64,000 bases of DNA, taken from Candidatus Zemynaea palustris. GTDB lineage: Bacteria > Vulcanimicrobiota > Vulcanimicrobiia > Vulcanimicrobiales > Vulcanimicrobiaceae. The stretch is taken from assembly GCA_003134695.1 (NCBI GenBank), contig PLCB01000006.1, positions 161,039-225,038 of the forward strand. The letters run 5' to 3'. Position 1 is the stretch's first letter, and each line of letters opens with the position of its first letter. Below are positions 9,158-17,403 of this stretch, piece after piece. The position numbers and the translations under genes were made by a program. The notes beneath the pieces were generated by a model. It made no database searches and was not told the origin of the DNA. It saw nothing but the letters and a program-made list of their open reading frames with translations.

Positions 9158-9498
9158 TTGATCGTCACGATGGCGCCCTTGATGACGGTCGTTCCCGAAC
9201 CTTCCAGCGAGGCCGAAGGAGCGCTGATCTGAGCTGACGCCTGACCGCTGATCTGAACGGTCGTCCCCTGAATGCTGATCTGGGTGCCTTTGATCGTGAC
9301 GTTCCCCGAGCTATCGACCGTGATGTACTTCAACAGATTCGTGAGTTGCGGATTTTGCACGGTGAGTTGCGGATTTTGCACGGAGGGTACGGTCGCGGCG
9401 ACGGCCGCGCGCTCGACGACGGCGCTGGCGAGTGCGCCGCTGAACGCGGCAACGGCGATGACGGCGACGATCGGGATCGTCCTAGTTGAAGGGCTCAT
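9154..9498 (-). CDS. Exported VgrG-tip-like beta-helix protein
   Basis: 114 residues with a signal peptide (VAVIAVAAFSGALASA). The second half is a three-sided beta-helix pattern of short valine/isoleucine strands (GNVTIKGTQISIQGTTVQIS) ending VIKGAIVTIN, which is how VgrG tips end where PAAR docks. The domains that normally precede this in VgrG are absent. A 21-bp tandem duplication gives VQNPQLT twice near the N-terminus. It is the first gene of the pair with the PAAR protein, so the two products probably form an exported spike tip. Confidence 0.7.
   Translation of the reverse strand: MSPSTRTIPIVAVIAVAAFSGALASAVVERAAVAATVPSVQNPQLTVQNPQLTNLLKYITVDSSGNVTIKGTQISIQGTTVQISGQASAQISAPSASLEGSGTTVIKGAIVTIN
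9341..9382. repeat. 21-bp tandem duplication
   Basis: Two exact 21-base units beginning GTGAGTTGCGGATTTTGCAC, in frame in the spike-tip gene. Confidence 0.9.
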
Positions 9499-9532
9499 AG
9501 CTCGAACTCCTTACTGAAACACGCGAAGCGAA

Positions 9533-9799
9533 TTACTTCTTAGGAGGGCGAGCGAGCACCCCTTGGGCGACACAGACGCCAAAAAGAATGCGGCCGATTT
9601 GATTAAGCCTTTGGGGTGCCCATGCCGATGACAAGCGCGCATAAACGATCGCCGCTCCGGTCACGAGAGAGAACTGCTCGAAGAAGTTGCCCCAGCTATT
9701 GTAAATCTGCGGTTTGGCGCCGATTCGTGGCACACACAGTAAGGCGAAGACAAGATACACCGCACCAAGGACGACTGCGCCCGTGCCCGGATTCGTGCG
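9533..9799 (-). pseudogene. DoxX-like membrane protein, N-terminally truncated
   Basis: The open frame gives about 87 residues without a convincing start: GAVVLGAVYLVFALLCVP, then NSWGNFFEQFSLVTGAAIV and a last hydrophobic stretch before ARPPKK and the stop. The spacing of a helix, a Pro-rich turn, W-x-N-x-F and a second helix resembles the C-terminal half of DoxX-type quinone/membrane proteins. Similarity is weak, so this could also be a small intact membrane protein starting at the GTG at 9760. Confidence 0.35.
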
Positions 9800-10016
9800 G
9801 CGACCTCGCGTTATGAACGGGCGGACCGCCGGCGTCGACTTTCAGGAGGGAACTTCGGACCAATCGGGCACGTTCCTAGCGCATCAAGTTATCCGAGGTC
9901 TGCTTTAGGCTATCGTGACGACTCGTATCCCACGGCGTAGCTCGTTCTTGCGCGCGGTGGTCAAACTCCGCCGGCATTTCGCAAAGAAGTTTTCGGAAAG
10001 ACAGGTTACCTAGTTT

Positions 10017-10601
10017 ATGAAGAATACGTTCCGTCGATCCCTCGCCAGCGTGTGCGCAGTCGTGTTCATCGCCCTTGGACAACCGGCACTTGCCGCCGCG
10101 CCCCCGATCGTCGGCGCCCCGTCAAAGGTCGAGTCAAACGTGAAGCTCGCGATCGTGAGCGGCAATAACCAACTCTTCACTGGCCCGAAGCTTACTGGTA
10201 CGCCATGTCCATACACGAACGGCGCTTGCAACGTTCCCGCTTATAAAGTGACGTTCTCTGCCCTCACGGTGAAGTTGACGAATTTGGGCGGTGGTGTGCC
10301 GATCGCGAATGCGGCGATCGTCTTTACGTGCCACATGCCGGCGGGCTGGCTGTGCCAGTTCAGTCCATCGGGTCCCTCCAACGGCACCACCAGTATCGTC
10401 ACAACCGACCGGAACGGCGTCGCCACGCTCGATCACATGGGAGGGAACGCTCTGAACACTTGGTGCTATGCCGCGCTCAACGTCCCACCTTGTCAGGCAA
10501 TCACCATCGGTTACCCCGGCTGGACAGTCACGGTGACCGCTGCCTACGGCGACCTCGCGTCGACGACATTCAATCTGAAGATGCTGCTGTTTTATTTATA
10601 G
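10017..10601 (+). CDS. Exported protein with Big_1-like Ig domain
   Basis: 194 residues with a signal peptide ending ALAAA. The mature part has IANAAIVFTCHMPAG, VTTDRNGVATLDHMG and WTVTVTAAYGD, the order of strands seen in bacterial Ig-like (Big_1, invasin-type) domains. Five Cys are present. Only a weak ribosome site is visible. Role outside the cell unknown. Confidence 0.65.
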   Translation: MKNTFRRSLASVCAVVFIALGQPALAAAPPIVGAPSKVESNVKLAIVSGNNQLFTGPKLTGTPCPYTNGACNVPAYKVTFSALTVKLTNLGGGVPIANAAIVFTCHMPAGWLCQFSPSGPSNGTTSIVTTDRNGVATLDHMGGNALNTWCYAALNVPPCQAITIGYPGWTVTVTAAYGDLASTTFNLKMLLFYL

Positions 10602-10637
10602 AGACACGCCCGCAGCCAATGAAGCGCAGGCTCAACG

Positions 10638-11105
10638 GTGAAGAAGCATGCTTTAGCTACGCATCCGCGACGCCCGCATTCCACAGCGCGACCGTCCTCC
10701 GCGCAATCCATACTGCGCGCGACGCCGCGGAAGCGTTCCGGGGTGCGCCTACGCGAGCAATGCGTGGGGTGCACCGCGGCCGGAACCCTCGCACTCATCC
10801 CCGCCGCGTGTCCGTCTTACGGAAAGCCCGTGCAGATGCGCCGGCGCCGTTACTGCGAGGCGTTCGCCTCGCACCATCGCCAGAACCGCCTATGGGCGAA
10901 GGACCATCCTGAGCCGCGCGATCCTCGCGCCTGGTTCCTGCGCGAGGTCGCGCCGAAGCTCCACGCCTTCTCGCTCGGTGAGATCGCGAAAGCGACTGGC
11001 CTGTCCCTCGCGGCCTGTTCGCGCTTCCGCGCCGGGACGAAGGCTCCGCATCCGCGTCATTGGACAGCCTTCGTCGCGCTCGTGGAAGGAAGCGAGACGT
11101 CCTGA
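10638..11105 (+). pseudogene. Solo-Cas1 C-terminal zinc-ribbon/HTH remnant (copy A)
   Basis: Residues about 70-155 of this frame match the C-terminal extension of the solo-Cas1 fragment at 29576: HHRQNRLWAKDH, RAWFLREVAPKL, IAKATGLSLAACSRFRAGT and PHPRHW. The zinc ribbon before it is decayed: CPSYGKPVQMRRRRYCEAF has lost one Cys of each pair. There is no Cas1 catalytic domain. The stretch is open but probably not a functional gene. Confidence 0.65.
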
Positions 11106-11110
11106 GCGCA

Positions 11111-11144
11111 GTGCCCGATCAACCCGAATGCATCGCGCATCGGC
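11111..11144. repeat. Dispersed 33-bp repeat R3, copy 1
   Basis: Contains GTGCCCGATCAACCCGAATG followed by CATCGCGCATCGG. Related copies are at 16250 and 20440. This one begins five bases after the stop of Cas1 remnant A. Confidence 0.75.
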
Positions 11145-11337
11145 TCTGCATCAGGTGACGCGGTGCGCCTCGCGGCCGCGCACATGTAGCGGCTTGCCGC
11201 GGGGCACCGGCGCCTTCCCGCAGCGTCGCGCACCGCCAAAGGGCGGCACGGGGATTACGTTCCGGCGCTAAAATGGAACTGTGGCTTCGCTCGAAGCGTT
11301 ACCAGACTCGACAACTTCTCTTGCAAGGAGAACCTTT

Positions 11338-11757
11338 ATGCTTCGTCGCTCCCTGACGATCTTCGCCTCAGCCCTGGCGCTGACGGCGATCGCGGCCCCG
11401 GCGCCCGCCGCCACTACCTATCAGACCGTGACACTAACGGTTCCCGTGACAATCGCCTCGATGCCGATCGGCACCACCGCCAATGTTTCCTGTTTCGCTG
11501 GGCAATTCACTGGGCAAGTTGTGACGTTGCCGAACTACTTCGCAATGACCATCGTCCCCGTCACAACGCAACCCGGAACCGGCTTCGTCAGCTATAGCGG
11601 GCCCCCAATCGTCGTCGTCCTCAAGCCACCCCCGGGGGCACAATCGGCCATGGTTACCGGTGTGCAGGTCCGGTGCCAAGTGAACTTATCGCCTAATACT
11701 ACGCCCATCAACCCGACGCGGTCGACGCGTGATACGTCCCCTGTTACACTTCAGTAA
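11338..11757 (+). CDS. Exported hypothetical protein
   Basis: AAGGAG seven bases before the ATG at 11338. 139 residues, signal peptide ending APAAA, then a beta-rich Val/Thr/Pro protein with two Cys. The 3-prime end overlaps the next gene by 29 bases. No family recognised. Confidence 0.6.
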   Translation: MLRRSLTIFASALALTAIAAPAPAATTYQTVTLTVPVTIASMPIGTTANVSCFAGQFTGQVVTLPNYFAMTIVPVTTQPGTGFVSYSGPPIVVVLKPPPGAQSAMVTGVQVRCQVNLSPNTTPINPTRSTRDTSPVTLQ

Positions 11758-11977
11758 GCGGGCGGCGCTGGCAGTGTTGCTAGCGCTGAGCGCGGCTCAA
11801 GTCGAGGCGCAAACAGCGAAGACGGCGTCGTTCACGATGTCACCGTTGATGATCGTCGGCGTCCCGCCGGCCAGCGCGTCGTTTAATATGACGCCTGCGC
11901 TCGCCATCGTCGGCGTGCCGCCCGCGACCGCCTCGTTCACGATGTCGCCGCTTGTCATCGTAGGGTCGTCTCGCTAA
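11729..11977 (+). CDS. Small exported repeat protein
   Basis: 82 residues from a GTG that lies inside the end of the previous gene. A signal peptide is followed by three near-identical units of about 16 residues: TASFTMSPLMIVGVPPAS, ASFNMTPALAIVGVPPAT and ASFTMSPLVIVG. The regular F-M-P-IVGVPP pattern suggests stacked beta-strands. Nothing similar elsewhere in the window. Confidence 0.5.
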   Translation: MIRPLLHFSKRAALAVLLALSAAQVEAQTAKTASFTMSPLMIVGVPPASASFNMTPALAIVGVPPATASFTMSPLVIVGSSR

Positions 11978-12052
11978 AGTAGGCACCGCAGCGATCGGCG
12001 TAACGAAACGGCGCTTATGTGGCCGCCGCACAGCGTCCAGATCACATTCCCC

Positions 12053-12139
12053 GCAGGAACGCGCGTCCCACATCCGCGCCATTGGAAGGCGTTCCTCGCG
12101 CTCGTTGATGGAGTAGTGCCTCAGAGCGGTCATGACTGA
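12053..12139 (+). pseudogene. Solo-Cas1 C-terminal tail remnant (copy B1)
   Basis: Frame reads AGTRVPHPRHWKAFLALVDG then a short tail to a TGA at 12137. It is the last third of the same HTH domain as copies A to F, directly before and partly overlapping the next copy. Confidence 0.7.
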
Positions 12140-12473
12140 TCTCAGTCAACGGCCCGCGAGGTGCTCGCGAAGCAAGCCCCGCGAGGGACCCGATCCGCGA
12201 GCGAGCGCGCAGGCGAACGCGCAACGCGGCGAAGCGAACGCCTCGCACCACCGCCGCAACCGGCAATGGGCGAAAGAGCATCCCGAGGAGCGTGATCGCG
12301 CCTGGTTCCTGCGCGAGGTCACGCCGAAGCTCGATGCGTTCTCGCTCAGCCAAATCGCGAAGGCGACTGGCCTGTCGCTCGCAGCCTGCTCGCGCTTCCG
12401 CGCTGGAACGCGGGTCCCACATCCGAGGCATTGGGTTGCCTTTATTGCGCTCGTCCAGGGAGACGCGTCTTAA
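12132..12473 (+). pseudogene. Solo-Cas1 HTH-domain remnant (copy B2)
   Basis: 113 residues, possible ATG at 12132. From about residue 25 it matches the C-terminal module: NAQRGEANASHHRRNRQWAK, RAWFLREVTPKL, IAKATGLSLAACSRFRAGTR, VPHPRHW. Zinc ribbon and Cas1 domain are missing. It could in principle be translated as a small DNA-binding protein, but there is no good ribosome site. Confidence 0.65.
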
Positions 12474-12534
12474 CTACAATTGCCAAGAAAAAGGCGCACA
12501 ACCCGTTCTTCTAAGTCAAACTCGGCGGTGTTCT

Positions 12535-13023
12535 TCAATCAGGTAGTTTTTGGCTCAAAAGCGGCATTATCAACTTCGGCGGTATCCCCTTCCACTTCGG
12601 GATTACGAGATACACTTGGTCGACGCCGACCCAATCGCCGGGAGCCCCGAAGTGACAATAGATGTAGTTACCCGTTCTGGGCGGCCGAGATAATCCGCGT
12701 TTGGTTGCCCTCATGCTCAAGTTCAGGGTGCCACTGTACGAAGCGCCGCCGCGGGAACGCATAAGAGGGACGTTCGTTGTGACTGACCCAAGAGTCAACG
12801 GGCTTAACAGACTGGGGCTGAGCCAACATGTCAAGGGCAGCTTTGGGAGGGCGTAGCTACTGCTGGCCGACACCATAACCGGAACTGAGACGGCGAGCGG
12901 CCATGAGAGTCGAGTCGGTCTCGCCTGGAGGGAATCCGACGCACCCGAGCGCTCCGCCGCTCCCGAGAGGGTCGGCACCGCGAACAACGCTGCAACGAAA
13001 AACGCGGCGAATGCAGGACGCAT
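12535..13023 (-). CDS. Exported protein, signal-peptide family A
   Basis: Start ATG at 13023 after GGAAGGAG. The signal peptide (MRPAFAAFFVAALFAVPTLS) and the bases just upstream match those of the gene at 931, yet the 140-residue mature part shares no obvious sequence with it. Mature protein is Ser/Leu/Pro rich and ends in KGIPPKLIMPLLSQKLPD. Function unknown. Confidence 0.65.
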   Translation of the reverse strand: MRPAFAAFFVAALFAVPTLSGAAERSGASDSLQARPTRLSWPLAVSVPVMVSASSSYALPKLPLTCWLSPSLLSPLTLGSVTTNVPLMRSRGGASYSGTLNLSMRATKRGLSRPPRTGNYIYCHFGAPGDWVGVDQVYLVIPKWKGIPPKLIMPLLSQKLPD

Positions 13024-13179
13024 CTTAGATACTCCTTCCGAGCCGCAGAGCAGCCCGCGTCTCCGTAACGTTCGGCGGCCGGTGGAGGTTCCTGCTGTGG
13101 CCAAGGCTGCGAAGCCGAAGCGGCCTGGAAACGTAGCGCTAACGGGAAGATTGCCATCAGTTCGAGATGGCAATCAACG

Positions 13180-13965
13180 TCATTTAGCCGGAACCAGGAT
13201 GATGCAATAGTAGTAAGCCACCGGGTAGGGAAAGTCGCTGAAAGAAAGACCCCAGGGACGATATATAACCCACGGCACGTTTTTAAGAGTTACCTTCACG
13301 GCTCCGTGAGGGTCGTAGCGAGCGGAGAAATACAGACTGTCAGTCATTTTTATTTTGGCGCTGGGCGCATTGGTGATGAAGTTTCTGGAGTACGATAGGG
13401 GATATGCGTAGTAGCAACCGTGGTCTCGCCATGGGTTCCTGAAGAAGCTCGGAGCGCCTAGCTTCCCGCCCTGTGAAGCGCACACGCTCTTGTCTGTGAT
13501 GAGTGGGTCGACGTCGAACGCCATGTTGTGCGAGGTGGAAATCGTATCTCCGGTCGTTTTCAATGTAATCATATGGCGGCCGTCAGGGATGTAAAGACAC
13601 GCCGTGGCCTTGCTCGCGGAGCAAAAGTCTTGGTAGTCCTTTGCGTACGGAGCCAGCGCCGAAGCCGGCATGGCGATCGTCGACGTGTTTCTCGTCTTCA
13701 GAATCCTCCTCGCGCTTACTCCCAGCGCCGAAGCGCGAGCGAAGCGCACCTGCCGCGCTGCGTGAGCCTTGCGGAGCGCGCCCAGCGTCGTTGTCTTGCC
13801 CAGGAATTGGATTTTCGTGGAGGGCGGGAGTTGCTTCAATTCGACGTTCGAAAGCGACTCGACGGCGCGGACCGTTTCGGCGGATACGGCCGAGGTCGCA
13901 ATCGGGGAGATTAGCAATACGCTCAGAAAAGCGATGACCATGCGAATAGGGCGCGTTGGATTCAT
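13180..13965 (-). CDS. Exported hypothetical protein
   Basis: 261 residues. Signal peptide at 1-30, then a charged segment with SLSNVELKQLPPSTKIQFLG and a larger C-terminal domain rich in Tyr, Phe and paired Cys (CSASKATACLYIP, DHGCYYAYPLSYSRNF). The end is aromatic and hydrophobic. I do not recognise the family. Convergent with the Cas1 remnant region; 157 bases separate it from the next minus gene. Confidence 0.6.
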   Translation of the reverse strand: MNPTRPIRMVIAFLSVLLISPIATSAVSAETVRAVESLSNVELKQLPPSTKIQFLGKTTTLGALRKAHAARQVRFARASALGVSARRILKTRNTSTIAMPASALAPYAKDYQDFCSASKATACLYIPDGRHMITLKTTGDTISTSHNMAFDVDPLITDKSVCASQGGKLGAPSFFRNPWRDHGCYYAYPLSYSRNFITNAPSAKIKMTDSLYFSARYDPHGAVKVTLKNVPWVIYRPWGLSFSDFPYPVAYYYCIILVPAK

Positions 13966-14150
13966 ACCGTGCTCCTGCTGACTACGTGGTGCTTCCCAAG
14001 TATAGCAGACCTGAGTACCGCCAACGTTGCCTGCGCGGAGGCCGAGTGCATTCGGTTAGTCGACGAAGACGCAAAGGGCTGGTCACGCGATCCACCTGAG
14101 GAAGCCAACACCAAATTGTGCGAGCGAAATCAAACACAGCACGAGACGTT

Positions 14151-14204
14151 ACCTCGGATGAATTTAGGTCCTGGCCGGAGATGCTTGCAAAGAAGAGCAA
14201 TATG
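14151..14204. repeat. Perfect 54-bp inverted repeat, left copy
   Basis: Begins ACCTCGGATGAATTTAGGTC and ends GAGCAATATG. The exact reverse complement is at 20346-20399, 6.1 kb away; flanking bases differ on both sides at both copies. The rest of 13966-14348 contains no gene that I can support. Confidence 0.95.
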
Positions 14205-14348
14205 CTAAGTCCGGCCGAATGGTCTCACGCGATGCTGAAACGGAGGGCCGACGATGGAACCACAGGCCCTACGTCTTGCGTTACGAAACAAGGCTATCTA
14301 CTCGGCCGCCCAAATCATTTTGCTTGCAACCAATAAGGAGACTCATCC

Positions 14349-14702
14349 GTGCAGTTACGATACACAGCTTTTGCCGCATTGGTCCTCGGCTTAGCCCTTG
14401 TCTCGAACCAGGTGTTCGCCGCTCGTCTTCTCCTCGTGCCTTTAGCACCGACCTCGGGCGCCGCGACCTGCGCCTCCGGGTTCACCGCCACGCCGACGAG
14501 CTGGGATTCGAAGAACGCGCCGGATTACGTGTGCAAAAGCAACACGCCCACGTGCGCGAACGGAACCGCCTTGAAGCTAAACGATGCAACGACGAAGGGA
14601 GGCTACCTCCGCTACACCTGCGGCGTTCCAACGCCGACGACTTCGGGGAATCCGGCTACGACCAAAACGGGGGTGGATAATTGGAATGTGCTCGGGCAAT
14701 AG
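14349..14702 (+). CDS. Small exported Cys-rich protein
   Basis: GTG start at 14349 after TAAGGAG. 117 residues, signal peptide ending VFAA, then five Cys in about 75 residues (CASGF, DYVCKSNTPTCANG, YTCGVP), suggesting a small disulfide-held domain. No family recognised. Confidence 0.6.
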   Translation: MQLRYTAFAALVLGLALVSNQVFAARLLLVPLAPTSGAATCASGFTATPTSWDSKNAPDYVCKSNTPTCANGTALKLNDATTKGGYLRYTCGVPTPTTSGNPATTKTGVDNWNVLGQ

Positions 14703-14789
14703 ACTTTAATAGGTCTCGTCAAGCGATGAAGCCACAAGTTCGCCTTCAAAACGAAGCCTGGCAATATTGAACATGCCCGTTTAATATAG

Positions 14790-15815
14790 ATGATACGCAA
14801 CGCACTGCTGACCATCATACTCCTCGCCGCTCCGGTTGTCGCCGCCGCGCAACCGCCGAATCCGATGGCGACGCCGACGCCGACTCCCGGGCCGAAGATC
14901 AACACCGATCTGAAGGTCGCTCCCGGAATACTCCTCGCGAGACCCAAGCCTGCAGCGTGCCCGGGGGCCAAGTCGACGGACATTCTTCTTTCGTCGTGCA
15001 AAGGCGCGCCGGGGACACACCTGACGCTGACGCTCGGAAACAACGTGACCCCGGCGAAGGTTCTGTTCAAGCAAAACGCCGGCAGCAAAATGACGAACTA
15101 TTCCGCAACGGTCGGGCGCAGCGCCGGAGCATATACGCTGACCGTACCGCCACCGCGTAACGTTCAGGTCGCGCGGGGAACCAAGCAGTGCGCCGCGCAC
15201 GTCGGCCTCTTCGGCGCGCTGACGTGCCCGGCGTTGATCAAGTCGGGCGACGTGCTACTCGTCTGGGACTGGCAGGCCGGAGCGGGACCCGCCGCGATCG
15301 GCGGGTTTCGGGTGTACCGTGTCACGGGCGGAACCAAACAGCTCGTCTACACGCGTACGGATAAGGACTCGATCACGCTGGTAGACCTTTCCGGGCCCGC
15401 GGCCGGATACGTCGGCGCGTGTTTCGCCGTGAGCGCGTACGCCGGCGCATACGAGTCCGCCCTCAGCGCCGCGCATTGCGTGACGAGGCAGGAGACCGTC
15501 GTTCTTGCATCACCGACGGTCAACGCCACGTCTCCGCCGGCACCGGCGCCGAAGCACGTCGTCATCCACGTGACCGGCGATTCCTTCCCCGCCAAGACGG
15601 TCGTCGCGGCCGGCGGCGACGTGACGTGGATCAATGACGACACGGACGAGCATTCCGTGTACGGTCCGGCCGGACAGTTCGTCGGCGACCTGTACGCGAG
15701 CGGCGGGAGCTTCACGTACACGTTCCGCGACATCGGCAAGAATTACACCGTCCCCTACCTGTGCCAGTACCACGCGGGCATGCACGGAACCATCGCCGTC
15801 GTCACGAACCACTGA
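14790..15815 (+). CDS. Exported SSC-domain / fibronectin-like / cupredoxin protein
   Basis: 341 residues. The first 110 residues, including the signal peptide MIRNALLTIILLAAPVVAAA, are closely similar to the start of the gene at 20248 (minus). The SSC domain breaks off after AYTLTVPP. Then come a fibronectin-III-like domain (VLLVWDWQAG, GFRVYRV, CFAVSAYAGAYES) and, from about residue 250, a plastocyanin-like domain with type-1 copper ligands: His in DEHSV and the C-x2-H-x2-M loop YLCQYHAGMHG. A blue-copper, periplasmic electron carrier or copper sink is likely. The truncated first domain suggests a recombinational fusion. Confidence 0.8.
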   Translation: MIRNALLTIILLAAPVVAAAQPPNPMATPTPTPGPKINTDLKVAPGILLARPKPAACPGAKSTDILLSSCKGAPGTHLTLTLGNNVTPAKVLFKQNAGSKMTNYSATVGRSAGAYTLTVPPPRNVQVARGTKQCAAHVGLFGALTCPALIKSGDVLLVWDWQAGAGPAAIGGFRVYRVTGGTKQLVYTRTDKDSITLVDLSGPAAGYVGACFAVSAYAGAYESALSAAHCVTRQETVVLASPTVNATSPPAPAPKHVVIHVTGDSFPAKTVVAAGGDVTWINDDTDEHSVYGPAGQFVGDLYASGGSFTYTFRDIGKNYTVPYLCQYHAGMHGTIAVVTNH

Positions 15816-16000
15816 CCTCGATCGGAAACTGCACATGAGCGCGAACTTCGTTGCGCACACGATCACGCTCGGCTTCAGCGTCGCGACGTGTCCTGAACCC
15901 TTCGGTCCGCTTCCGGATTCGCTGGCCGGTTCTCGCATCGCGCGGGTACTCCACGATCGCGGACCAGACGCCGCCACGCTTGTAAACGCCGTCTTTCCCG
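15802..16000 (-). pseudogene. Tyrosine-integrase N-terminal arm-domain remnant
   Basis: The minus frame reads GGVWSAIVEYPRDARTGQRI, then RKRTEGFRTRRDAEAERDR and about 15 more residues to a stop at 15802. This is the AP2-like arm-type DNA-binding domain that starts phage and ICE integrases (a GxW start, G-x-R-x-R-K, GF-x-T-x-R-x-A-E-A). Core-binding and catalytic domains are gone. Its upstream end abuts a duplicated piece of another gene. Confidence 0.65.
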
Positions 16001-16001
16001 C

Positions 16002-16174
16002 GCTCGAACCATGTCACTTTCAAGCTGACCTGCCCCACCATCGTCAATGGCAAGGTGACCGTGCCGGGAAGCCTCACGTTCCCGTCTACTCTAGCTCCGA
16101 TAACTCCGGGCGTGACAGCTCCGTACGCGCGGCCGTCGTTTTTTGAACCGCCGAGGCCCGTTCCGACAAAGTAG
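16002..16174 (+). pseudogene. Duplicated 3-prime end of the exported protein gene at 931
   Basis: In frame this gives HVTFKLTCPTIVNGKVTVPG, SLTFPSTLAPITPGVTAPYA and a final RPSFFEPPRPVPTK before a TAG at 16172. It matches the last 54 codons of the gene at 931-1479 with few changes and the same stop context. There is no 5-prime part. Confidence 0.85.
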
Positions 16175-16249
16175 ATTCAATCCAACGCGCGAGGCCAGCC
16201 GAGCGCCGCGCCTCGCGCGTTTTGTCACCGGCGCTTTTGCCCTAACGCC

Positions 16250-16282
16250 GTGCTCGATCGACCCGGATGCATCGCGCATCGG
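16250..16282. repeat. Dispersed 33-bp repeat R3, copy 2
   Basis: GTGCTCGATCGACCCGGATG then CATCGCGCATCGG; see copies at 11111 and 20440. No gene lies between 16175 and 16331. Confidence 0.75.
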
Positions 16283-16331
16283 CGCATCGTTATCGATCCG
16301 CACGGCGCGTAGACATTCGATCGTCTTACTT

Positions 16332-16703
16332 CTAGAATCCCGAACAGGCCGAAGACCCCTTGGGCCATCCCGAGCAGAGCTGGCGCGCGACCGACGCCGG
16401 TACGCCATGTTGAACTAGAAGGGTGATAGAAAAAAGGCTGCCGGCTGCCCCTGCGACCACGTTCCATCGTTCGCCCGAGGAGCGCTTGAAGGCGTAGGAG
16501 CCGCTCCCCGCCCCTATGTAATACCAATTGAGCAACGCATAATTGCCGGCCACGTGTACTGCGCTTGTGAAGCTTTGCGGATCTATCTGGTGCTGCGCCG
16601 CCCGCAGGGCAGCGACGTCCGCCTTCGGTCCAACATCTGCTGCAAAAACTAAACCGGTCATCACCGCGGTCAACGCGGCCAATCCGATCAAGAACTTCCT
16701 CAT
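16332..16703 (-). CDS. Exported hypothetical protein
   Basis: 123 residues from the ATG at 16703. Signal peptide MRKFLIGLAALTAVMTGLVFA. The mature part has NYALLNWYYIGAGSGSYAFK and a C-terminal Cys pair (LCSGWPKGSSACSGF); it looks like a small beta protein that may bind a ligand or peptide. The repeated 44-bp leader ends six bases before its start, so this gene is the best candidate for being driven from it. Confidence 0.6.
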   Translation of the reverse strand: MRKFLIGLAALTAVMTGLVFAADVGPKADVAALRAAQHQIDPQSFTSAVHVAGNYALLNWYYIGAGSGSYAFKRSSGERWNVVAGAAGSLFSITLLVQHGVPASVARQLCSGWPKGSSACSGF

Positions 16704-16708
16704 GAGAA

Positions 16709-16752
16709 CCTCTCTCCGTCTTCCTTATAAGTCGGGCTCGCTTCTTACAAGT
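16709..16752 (-). promoter_or_regulatory. Repeated 44-bp leader, possible ECF-type promoter (copy 2)
   Basis: Reads TTGTAAGAAGCGAGC, a 4-base variable part, CTTATAAGG and then the GA-rich ribosome site of the gene at 16703. It starts in the stop codon of the upstream gene. Only three mismatches separate it from the copy at 3734. Confidence 0.5.
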
Positions 16753-17356
16753 CCGCGCCCGGAACTCCGCGCACCATCGCCGTCCAACCCAGCAAAGGCT
16801 CGAGTTCGCCAAAGCGAGGCCGCCCAGCCGGATAAGTTCCTCGCGGATGCCGCTTGGTCCATTCGAACCCTAGCACCGCAAGGTATTCGAAATTCTCGAA
16901 AGGGGCGTTGCTCCCGCCGATCACGCGCACCCGTTCGATGAGCGGTCGCAGTGTTCGATAAAATCCAAGAACGTTGGCCGAGCTGATGTCCAGCAACGAT
17001 CTTCGGTCGACCAAACCGTACTTGACGTACGTACCGAGCTGCTCGAAATAATCGCACAAGTGCAGCCAGGCATGCTCGGTTCGATCGGCTAGGCCCGCAT
17101 CGAGCGACTCGAGGTACGCCGGATCTTTAAGTCGTTCGGGCAATTCTTTGCGAACGAACCGGACCCACGCTTGCATTTCCGGCTTCTGCCAATCTTGCAG
17201 AATCGTAAGCAGCGCGTTGATCTGATTGCTGGCACGAAGATGTCGCAGTTGAACGACAGCGGCGATGGCCGTAGCACCGATGACTACGAACGTCGCGCCG
17301 GCGAAGGTCGTATTGATGGCTTCGAGCGTCATGCGAAACAGTTTGTCGGGACGCAT
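16745..17356 (-). CDS. Single-pass membrane protein, DUF4760-like
   Basis: 203 residues. One membrane segment at about 15-35 (TTFAGATFVVIGATAIAAVV), followed by a helical cytosolic domain (LLTILQDWQKPEMQ, CDYFEQLGTYVKYGLVDRRS, FYRTLRPLIERVR). That order of helix, W-x-x-P-E, FE-x-L-G and R-P-x-I-x-x-x-R resembles DUF4760-type proteins. Assignment is tentative. Confidence 0.55.
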   Translation of the reverse strand: MRPDKLFRMTLEAINTTFAGATFVVIGATAIAAVVQLRHLRASNQINALLTILQDWQKPEMQAWVRFVRKELPERLKDPAYLESLDAGLADRTEHAWLHLCDYFEQLGTYVKYGLVDRRSLLDISSANVLGFYRTLRPLIERVRVIGGSNAPFENFEYLAVLGFEWTKRHPRGTYPAGRPRFGELEPLLGWTAMVRGVPGADL

Positions 17357-17403
17357 CGAAGCGCCTAGTAGGTCGGTGGGCGCCGGCGGATGGCGAACTA
17401 AGG

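Noticed and set aside
10328-10912. Open frame overlapping the end of the Big_1-like gene and Cas1 remnant A
   Set aside because: Out of frame with both recognisable proteins and of shadow composition.
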